Shown here piece after piece: positions 56,513-64,000 of a stretch of 64,000 nt of DNA. Below the pieces are notes generated by a model that saw only the letters and a program-made list of their open reading frames with translations, was not told where the DNA came from and did no database searches. The position numbers and the translations under genes were made by a program. Source of the stretch: Cystobasidiopsis lactophilus (lineage: Eukaryota; Basidiomycota; Agaricostilbomycetes; Agaricostilbales; Chionosphaeraceae); the NCBI GenBank assembly GCA_001599975.1, contig BCIO01000001.1, positions 4,151,631 to 4,215,630 of the forward strand, given 5' to 3'. Within the stretch, counting starts at the first letter, position 1. The number at the start of each line of letters is the position of its first letter.

Positions 56513-57478
56513 TTTGAGGTGCGTTGACAAGGGGAAATGAAAGACAGGCCAGCTGTATGAGACGCGAATCGATGTGCTGCCAGAGCAATGAAAAACCGAA
56601 GCAGCTCCTGAGCTTGCGGTCGGCGGATGCGATCAACGCAAAATGAAAGGGAGAGAGAAAGGGAAGAGGTGGTGGGTGCAGAGCAAAAAGGACTGAGCGA
56701 AGGCTGAGCGGCCTCCAATGTTTCAGGTCCTTGCTTGCTTCACGACGAATTTTCTAGGTGTCTGCGCCCCCTTTTTAAGCCTTCAGTCGTGCTGTGAGCT
56801 TACGCGTGGCGTAATCAACGCAATCATGCAATCGCAATGGTTGCAGAATTGGCGGAAGACCCAACATCCTGCAATGCGCGCACACGGCAGGCAGAAGCAC
56901 TCGATGCAGTCTCTCGTCGCGCATTTCGAGCCTCAAAAAGCGCACCCAATGCAAAGGGAGTTCACGCCCCCGAGCAGGATGAGCGAATGATAAGCGGTCA
57001 TCTGGCGGGCGATCTGGTTGCAAAGTTCGAAGAGTCGGCGGAAGGGGCAGCGCACCGTCATCTGGCCGGCATTCTGGCGCTCGGACAACTTTGCTGAAGA
57101 CGTACAATCACGGAAAGGCACAGAAAACAAAAGGGAGTCGACCTCTGTTGGCCACCGACGACCAACTTCATTCGAAATCTGGTGGCAAAAAATTAAGACT
57201 CGCTCTTGACTGTGGATTTGCGCGTTTTTTGCTGCTTTGGAGTGCTTCAATGACTTCTCTTGCCTTCTCAAATGGTTTCCGCGGTCGAACGACGCGCTTT
57301 CCAGGCGCGAACGTGAACTTTAGCGCGTCACCGTTGAAGACCGTGAAATCGCTTTTCTTGCTGGAGCCGTTATACCTTGACCACTTGGAGCGCTCTGACT
57401 CTTGCTCCTGCTCATCCACTTCCGGACACTTCGAAAGCCCTTCCAAAGCTCGAACTTTGCCTGTCTTTGATATCAAGC
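56513..57478. other. Promoter region of the micro-exon gene (divergent from the small gene at 57479)
   Basis: The proximal 200 bases match the promoter of the paralogue at 52530. A TTAAAAAG element on the minus strand (about 56771-56778) could be a TATA-like box. ORFs at 57091-57645 (+) and 57168-57677 (-) overlap a better-supported spliced gene and are not called. Confidence 0.45.
56575..56685 (-). promoter_or_regulatory. Conserved promoter block shared with the 51.2-52.5 kb paralogue
   Basis: Counterpart of 52590-52705: GCAGCTCCTGAGCTTGC, GGCGGATGCGATCA and GAAGAGGTGGTG appear in the same order. The spaced islands of identity in otherwise diverged DNA suggest selection on promoter sites. 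Confidence 0.65.
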
Positions 57479-57966
57479 ATGTTCTCGTTCGCCTCCAAGA
57501 AAGCATCCTCCAAGGCTTCGGCCAAAAAGCCAGTATGTTGAAGTCTGTTGCTGAATCCCCTTGCTTCTTTCTGATCCGCGCTTTGCCAAGGTCAAGACGG
57601 TTTCCTCTTTCCAAGCCTCTATGGCTTCCTACACGCACACCTTGAAGCACTATTTGGTGAGCAAGTCGTCCCTTCAATGACTTGATCTGGGCTCAACGGT
57701 TGGAACAGATGCCGAAAACGAAGGAGCCGTTGCTCGACCTCGATGACTGGGAGCCACCTCTCACCACTGTTTTCGAAATGCCGCAACGGTCGGCGTCGAG
57801 TTCTACCTCCAAAGCGCCTATGCCAGCACCCAGCAAGCGTTCGTCGGTGTGTGAGGCCAACAAGAGCAAGCTGGTCACTGGCGTTGCTCCGCTCCTACGC
57901 ATTGTCATCGCCGTGTCTTCCCCGGTCCCAGCGACCACCACCTTCACTACGCTTTCTTCGCCATAA
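57479..57966 (+). CDS. Small protein of unknown function (three exons)
   Basis: Exons 57479-57532, 57591-57656 and 57709-57966 join in frame through 58- and 52-nt introns to give 125 residues. The start MFSFASKKASSKASAKKP is Lys/Ser/Ala-rich. It continues VKTVSSFQASMASYTHTLKH then YL|MPKTKEPLLDLDDWEPPLTT, a Ser/Pro-rich stretch, and VTGVAPLLRIVIAVSSPVPA, ending TTLSSP (TAA 57964-57966). Splice sites are GTATGT..AAG and GTGAGC..ACAG. No family is recognised. The third exon alone is open from an upstream ATG, so a shorter product is possible. It is convergent with the large gene that ends at 58265. Confidence 0.55.
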
Positions 57967-58264
57967 ACACCAGAGCAGCTTTGTAAAAGGATGGCACTTG
58001 GCTGGCTGGTCTGCCTGTCGAAGGCACATGTGACATCCTGCACCTTGATGGCGCTTGGGGACCACGCAACCGGTTTTCGAAGGGGACCGGTTGGTTGTCG
58101 AGCTGGATTGGACGTGCGCACCAAGAAGGCACAGGGCTGGGATAGGATTCACTTCCGGTTGGGTCTCCGGCACGCTGTACAGCCTCTATGATCGCAGAGA
58201 ACGGGGAGTGAACAATGCCCAAGATTGCAGCCAAACAGGATTTCGTTAGACTAGTGTTACAACA

Positions 58265-61200
58265 TTACTTGGTTCCCACCAAGGAGCCCAAGAAAGACAC
58301 AAAAGAGCGCGAGGGTGCGATGTGGTCGGTTTGCTTGCCCAAGACAGGCTGTGAGACGGCCGAGTCTGTCTCTTCGCGAGGGTTGGAACCGCCAACCGGC
58401 TTGAGGTTCGCCTTTTTGAGAGCGGGGGTGACTCTGGGCGCATCGTAAGCACTGAAGGCGACTGAAGAAGCCCGGCTAGACGGGCCGCGCGATAGTGAGC
58501 GAGCGCGTGGGTTGTGGACTGGGTCCAAAAAGGACAAGCTGCCCGGGGCACACCGCCGCTGGAGGAGCGCGTCGATCCGAAAGAGCAGTTTTTGCCTGAG
58601 AAGCACCATATCTGAGCCCAGGCCACAATGACAGGGGGGCAGTGGCCCAGAAGGTTTCGCGCACCTTGTCCAGTGACCCGTCAAGTCACTTTCGTCCAAA
58701 TGTAGCTCGTCCAGAAACTGAGCAACGACAGCTTCGGGCGCCGGCTCTGGTGCGTCTGCCTCGTAGGCTGCCCTTTGCGCGTTTTTCAGAACGTTTTCCA
58801 GACAGCGCCAGTCCGCCTTGGTCCATTGCGAGTGCTGTCGGACTTGGTCGCGGCTCGGAATCGCCAGATGCATGGGGTCTCGCGAGATGGAACGGTGGCG
58901 GCGGTGAGCTGGAGGCAATGGCGACATGCTGGCTCGGAGTTCTACCTCGTCGATTTGCGACGCCACCTCAAGCTCGGCTTGGCGCAAAAGTTCGGCCAAG
59001 TCTTCCTCGCCTTCGGGTGGAAGTTCGGTCTCGTCTTCCTCGGGCACAAAGTCGTGATGGACCTTGAGCAAAGCAGCGACATGGGCAGCGACCGCTGGAT
59101 TGCTGCTTCGGATTTCGACCAGCGGCTCGTGGCTGCCACTCGGGCGGCGGGCCATACCGTCAGCATGGCCAGGGTTGCCTGTCGGAGACCAGGAGGAAGT
59201 AGCCTTGTGCGACGACTTTTTCATGATGTCGCGGGGCGAGGTTTGAGGTGCGTGGCCGAGGCCTGAGAACACAAACGGCTCGTTGAGCGGTGCCGCTTCG
59301 TACCGGCCACTTTCGTAAGCCTTGGTGCGAGCTGCCACAACCCCTTGCTGGACCGGGATCAATACGTTCGGCTGCTCTAGCTCAGAGCGCTGCGTTCTGC
59401 GAGGGCCCAAGGAGCTCGTAGAGGCTGCAACGAACGGCGGAATAAGCTTGAGTCCGCTGTTATAGCGTTCGAGGCTGTGAAACATACCCGCAGGCGGATT
59501 CGGCAGCGTTGGAGCCCAATCTTGCCCTGACGCGTTGAACCGAGGTGGTGAGCTCAGCCCGTGCGGCGGAAGCGCATGTTCGTCCACTGTGTCAATATTT
59601 GAGCGTTGATTGCCAAGGCCAGCTGCGAGAAGAGGGCACACCTGGCTGGGTCGACTCCATGTCACTGTCCGCATCATTCAGCGGGACCTCCTGCGACTCG
59701 TCGGCTATCCCAAGCGCATTCTCTGACGCTTCGCCCGGACTGCTGCTGGTTTCCAATGCTAAGGATGACCGCTTCTTGGAGGAGGGTCGAGCGGGAGTAC
59801 CTGGTCGGAGGTTCAGGCTGCTCCGCCTCTTGCTCTGGCTGTCATCTTCGGCGTCTGGATCCTTGAGAATGATTTGGGAGTCGGAATGATCCAGATCCTG
59901 AGACGGCGGAGTACTGGGACCGGCTTGCGAAGCAACGGGCGAGGTCGCCGAGAAGACGTCTTTGGCCCGCGATGAGCTGGGTGGCAGGCTTTGGAGTAGT
60001 GGGTTGATTTTAGACGACATGTCGGGTTGTGTTGGGCTGTTGAGGAGAATGGCGGAGGGCGAAGAGGCAATGTCGCTCAAAAGGTCCCTGGTGGCCTGCG
60101 ATAGGAGCCCGCCATCGTCGCCTGGACTACCAAAGCCGCCATCTGGGCTTGGAGACAGGTCACCGATACTGGAAAGTGACATGCTGCTGGGCACTTCGGG
60201 TGTCAAGAGCAGGCCGGCAGCGCCGGGGTTGCGGAAGGGTGACTTTTGGGCCGGCGGCGAAGTTGTCTGCGGCGGCGGCGAAGTCGGCTCTTCGTACGTG
60301 TTGTTCAGCGGTGAAGGAGCGGTCAGCTTGTTAGCCAGACTCTGACTGGCCGAAGGGCCTGGAGACATGGACTGAGGCATGCGCCTCATGGGAGATAGCG
60401 ATGGGATGGCCTTGACAGCCAAGTTTGGCGCTTTGGCCAAGAGTTGCGACGTTGAAGCTTGTGGCTGGGCATTGAAGCCAGACGAAAAGCCGCCCTGGAA
60501 GTTGATTGGCGAACCCAAGAGATTCTGAGCTGGCGGCTTGGGAGGGTTGGAGAATAAAGAAGTGGGCTGCTTGCTAGGCGCAAACAGAGAGGTGATGCTG
60601 CCTTGGTTACCAATCGGAGAGTCGAAGGCGGGCAGGTGCGGCGCATCTTTCGGGCGTGAGACAGATGCGGCGGGAGAGCGGAAAGGTGCTGGGATTCGAG
60701 ACTGCCCGGGTTGAGCCGGCACATTTCGAACTGGTGCTGGCGGCGAAGAGACGAATTGCGCCGGGGCAGTTTGCGGAGGGGGTGAAGGCGACACTGAGCG
60801 TTCGTCTTCAATAACAATGACCTCCGGCGCTGACTCCTCGTCTTCGCTGCTGCCCGCCGGCAAGGCAAACCGAACTTGGGGTGAAGGCAGCTCGAATCGA
60901 ACTTGAGGGGATGGCAACTCGAAGCGCACTTGAGGGGACGGCCGCGGCGAGGGTTGCTCCGGTGACTGCTTCTCGCGGCCAGGGCTCCCATCCAAGTGGT
61001 GCGCCATCCCATCGAAAGCCTCTAGCCGAGGTGGCGTCTTTTCCGGGACGTAGAAGCTGGGTGCGGGGGCGCCATCCACCGGCGAGCCAACCCGCGGCCC
61101 TTCGTCGTCGTCCTCTTCGAGCAGCAAGTCGCTGTCGTCCTCTTGACCGTCTCCTCGATCCTCGTCTTCTTCTTCTTCCTCCTCCTCCTCGACATCCTCT

Positions 61201-63079
61201 GGGTCCTGCACTTCATCCGAGAGCTGGTTTTGCGCGACGGCCGCCTCCTCTTCCAAGCCTTCGTCAATTGAGTGCGAGGCCTCGGCGGCTGAATCTGGCG
61301 AACCCTGGTCCTCCAGCATGTCTTCTTCCTCTTCTTCCTGGCTCAACTCGAGCTGCTCCTGGCTTGCATTCACCTCGCCTGCCTCCGCATCCTCCTCGTC
61401 GGACACATCCTGCGGCTCATCTGAAACCGGCAGCACGGTCGAAACCTCTTCGTCTTCGTCCTCTTCCTCCTCGAAATCTTCCTCTTGGCGGCTGACTTCA
61501 TTTAAGAGTGGGGAAGACGTTTGCTGGAGGCCAGCAGGCATGACGGTCCGGTCTCCGGGTGAGGAAGAGGTGAAGGCCGGGGAGGAAGTCTTCATGAAGG
61601 AGATGTCGGTCAGCTGAGCCGGTTGCAGGGCGGGCGACGAGGTGCCAGCGTCTGGGACGAGGGGCATGGCTTGGGTCTGAGGTGCTAGAGGTGAGATGGC
61701 GGAGGTGGTGGTGCGGCGGATGCGGAGCGAGTTGAGCTGGGCCATCAGCTGGGCCGGTGTCTGGAGGGGTTTCGCTGGCGTGGAGCGGAGCTTAGAAGGC
61801 GTGTATTGGGCGAAGAAGGAGGGGATGGGTAGCGCCGGCTCTGTGCGGGTCAGCACTTCGGGCAAGGTGAAAGTCAGCGGCGGTGGCGAAGGGCGGTAGG
61901 CAGGCTCTGGTGAGTCCTGTTCGACAGTTTCGACAGGTCGAGGTGGAGAATGTTGAATTCCTGACGCGGCTGGTGGACTTGGATCTCGAGGTGGCGAGAG
62001 GGCGTCCTCGAACACCTGCTCCTCCTCCTCCTCGTCTTGTTGGTCGTCTACCCCTTGCTCTTCTAGCGGTGGAGATGCCGGCGACTGATCTTCTATCACT
62101 GTATCTTCGTGTTGCTGCGGCTGAGGGGACGATGAATCGTGCAAGCTCGGGGCGTCGGACTGGTCCAAGTCGTCCGGCTCGCCGCCGTCGGCCGCCCAAT
62201 TGAACACCTCCTGAGCCGGCGCTGGCTGCTCTTCCCGCTCTTCTGGCAGCGTATCGTCTTCCACAAATTGGTCGTCGCCCTCCTCCAAGAACACATCCGG
62301 CCCGGCATGGTCGCCAAAGTCGTCTTGAAAGTTGTCGTACTCGTCCGCCTCGTCTACCGCCTGGGAGATGTCCAACAGCGAGGTCTCCTGCTGCTCTTCA
62401 TCTTCAAAGGCTTCATCGGCAGCGGGCAGCGGCGGCGGCGAGGGGGACGGCGGGAGGGCTGCCGGCGAGGCTTGTTTTCGAGAGAGCAGCCAGGCGGGAG
62501 CGGTCTCGGTGCGCTTGGCCTTTGTGAACGCAAACGTGTCCTCGTCTGGATGGTCGGCCTCTGAGCTCTCCACCTGCTGCTGTTGCTGCTGGGAGGAGCG
62601 GGCAGCAGAGGAGCCGCCTGGTGTCTGGCGCTTCTTCTTGGAGGAGGAGGGCAACAACAAAACAGCGGTCCGCTTCCGGATGGCGGTCGCCGTCAATGGC
62701 GTGTGGACGACCGAGGTGTGCCTGGAGTGGGCGGAAGAGGCCCGCTTGATGGACCGGCGGCCGGTCGAGGGGCCAACGATGAGCAGCTCGTCCTCTCCCG
62801 GCGACGGCTTTGGCGCCCGGCCCAGGAAGGTGGTCGGCTTGCGGGCGCTCGCTGGGATCGGTGTCTGAGTCAGGCTGCGCTTGCGGCTGTGGGATCTGGT
62901 GGGCGTCGCGTAGGCTGCGGCGTCCCGAGCGGCGTTCGAGTGGACGACGCCCAGCTTCGGCCGCTTGTTGTCTTTTTGGAAGTCAGTGCCTGTGGCTTGG
63001 CTGGGAGCAGATGCAACGCACGGCTTGGAGGACCGTCATCTTTGGGCCGCTTCTTGCCGCCACTGCCAGAATGGGCCAT
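58265..63079 (-). CDS. Very large, mostly disordered nuclear-type protein of unknown function
   Basis: About 1,500 residues. Exon 1 (ATG 63079) gives MAHSGSGGKKRPKDDGPPS. A 51-nt intron joins it to HNKRPKLGVVHSNAARDAAA. A basic region (RKRSLTQTPIPASARKPTTF; TAIRKRTAVLLLPSSSKKKR) and a long acidic/Pro-rich low-complexity centre (EEEEEEDEDRGDGQEDDSDL) follow. It includes three tandem copies of SPQVRFELP (third ...RFALP). The Ser/Pro-rich C-terminal half (SINFQGGFSSGFNAQ-type phrases) joins through an intron near 59592 to a tail with a possible folded domain (WTKADWRCLENVLKNAQRAA; VVAQFLDELHLDESDLTGHW). After a 65-70 nt intron comes RQKLLFRIDALLQRR. The last exon ends FLGSLVGTK, stop at 58265. 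Basic plus acidic tracts suggest a chromatin, spindle or nuclear-pore-linked role, which is inference only. Confidence 0.75.
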
Positions 63080-64000
63080 TCAGCTCGCTCTCAGAGAGCT
63101 TCACGGCAAGTTCATCGTGCTGGAGCAACAGTCGCTTCCTCCGCAGCGGCCATCTCCCGGCCTTGCTGCCTTCGTTGCCTCAAATGGTATTGCTTCTGAT
63201 GCTGTTCGAAATCGGGACTGCCTTGCTTGCTGCCCTCCCCAGACGAGCTCGAGGACGACGACGATCGCCTCCGAGCTCCGGCGCGCGCTGCTTCTCATCA
63301 ATTTCCTGGCTGGCCCTATATGCCTTGCTGGAAGATAGGTCAACGTGGTCGTAGAGAAGAGACTGGGTTTGCCCTTTGTGCCGGAGACCTTCTCAGAGTT
63401 GATTCTGCTGGGCTTTTTCTAACGCCCTGGAGCTGCCGCGCTGTCTCCTCGGGAAAACTAGCTCCCAGAGCTACCCTTAAGGCCTTGAAAATGTCTTCTA
63501 ACATTCTTGTCCTTGTTATCATGGTCTCACCAGTCCAATGTTGAAGCCGGGTTGAAGGTCTCGATCTGTGCTGTCTAAATGCCTTTCCATCTGCCAAGAG
63601 CCTAGATATACCAACGCCTCGGTGCTAGCTACTGTGAGTCATAAGAATGCTGCTTCCGAGGAGTTGGTTTTGACTTGTGTTTCAGAGGTGTACGTGTTTC
63701 AAGCAGCGGCCTCGTACCTATAAAAGGCCTGCCGCGCGCCTTATCCTGGTCAACCACTTCTCCCTCTCACGGCTCCGACAAGTTCTTTCATCGTACTCCA
63801 TATTTTTCGTCAGAAATACCCGGACCTCATCAAAGCTCGATGACTGGCACAAGGCAAGCCATTGTCTCTATCTACCAAGACTTGGTGGCGCTTATCAAAC
63901 ATGATAAACCTTAGAGAGCCCTTGCGTCTTGCTCCAGTCAGCCCTAGCTCAGCATTTCATCTTCCTGGGGCTGTGACTCCTCACTCTGCTGGTCCAAATT
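63080..64000. other. Upstream region of the large gene; possible start of a forward gene
   Basis: No confident gene. A short forward frame opens at 63901 (MINLREPLRLAPVSPSSAFH) and is still open at the window edge. Another short one is MTGTRQAIVSIYQDLVALIK at 63840, which ends at 63914. Either could be the first exon of a gene that continues to the right. Minus-strand ORFs here look like chance. Confidence 0.35.
63719..63726 (+). promoter_or_regulatory. TATA box
   Basis: TATAAAAG lies about 120-180 bases ahead of the two possible forward starts near 63840 and 63901. It is followed by a CT-rich leader (ACTTCTCCCTCTCACGGCTC), the usual pattern before a fungal gene start. Confidence 0.45.

Noticed and set aside
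57091-57677. Long ORFs on both strands at 57.1-57.7 kb
   Set aside because: The three-exon forward gene starting at 57479 explains the region better, with two clean introns and a consistent frame. The long ORFs overlap it in other frames.

Overview
This 64 kb window is a gene-dense piece of a fungal nuclear chromosome. About 30 protein genes lie on both strands, nearly all split by many short introns (mostly 40-75 nt, GT..AG with CTNAN-like branch sites near the 3' end). Intron density, the MATE-free set of single-copy eukaryotic housekeeping genes, a two-pore TOK-type K+ channel, an HPC2/ubinuclein HIR subunit and a KAR5-like karyogamy gene fit a basidiomycete. A Pucciniomycotina-type yeast is my guess, but the sequence does not prove it. 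I see no rRNA, tRNA, CRISPR array, transposon or virus-like element.

Layout. 0-6 kb: tail of a zinc-ribbon gene, pyruvate dehydrogenase E1-beta, a membrane sulfotransferase, a coiled-coil protein and calcineurin B. 6-16 kb: a long ABCC transporter, a small membrane protein and the DRG1/Rbg1 GTPase, which has 7-nt and 11-nt exons. 16-26 kb: a disordered membrane protein with an ambiguous 5' half, a cupin, a RING E3, an F-box/LRR-like gene and the COPII cargo receptor ERV14. 27-37 kb: SAP18, a conserved nuclear protein, a TOK channel, a mucin-like membrane sensor and a TBC RabGAP. 37-42 kb: HPC2/ubinuclein and KAR5, divergent from one promoter. 42-48 kb: a duplicated pair of small membrane/zinc-knuckle genes with duplicated upstream DNA, an unresolved gene between them, and an MFS sugar porter. 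48-51 kb: RCC1. 51-57 kb: two related secreted-protein genes built from chains of very short exons. 57-64 kb: a small gene, a very large disordered basic/acidic protein, and an upstream region with a TATA box.

The most unusual content is at 51.2-56.7 kb. Two neighbouring paralogues share their promoter sequence, have signal peptides, and are assembled from chains of 11-46 nt exons encoding Thr/Glu/His-rich repeats. Each ends in a short peptide after a Lys-Arg site. The larger gene carries a tandemly amplified array of mini-exon/intron units. In architecture it resembles the micro-exon genes of parasitic flatworms and the Kex2-processed repeat proteins of fungi, but I do not recognise it as a described family.

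Exon boundaries were worked out by eye from reading frame, splice-site phase and family alignment from memory. Gene outer limits are usually firmer than every internal junction.
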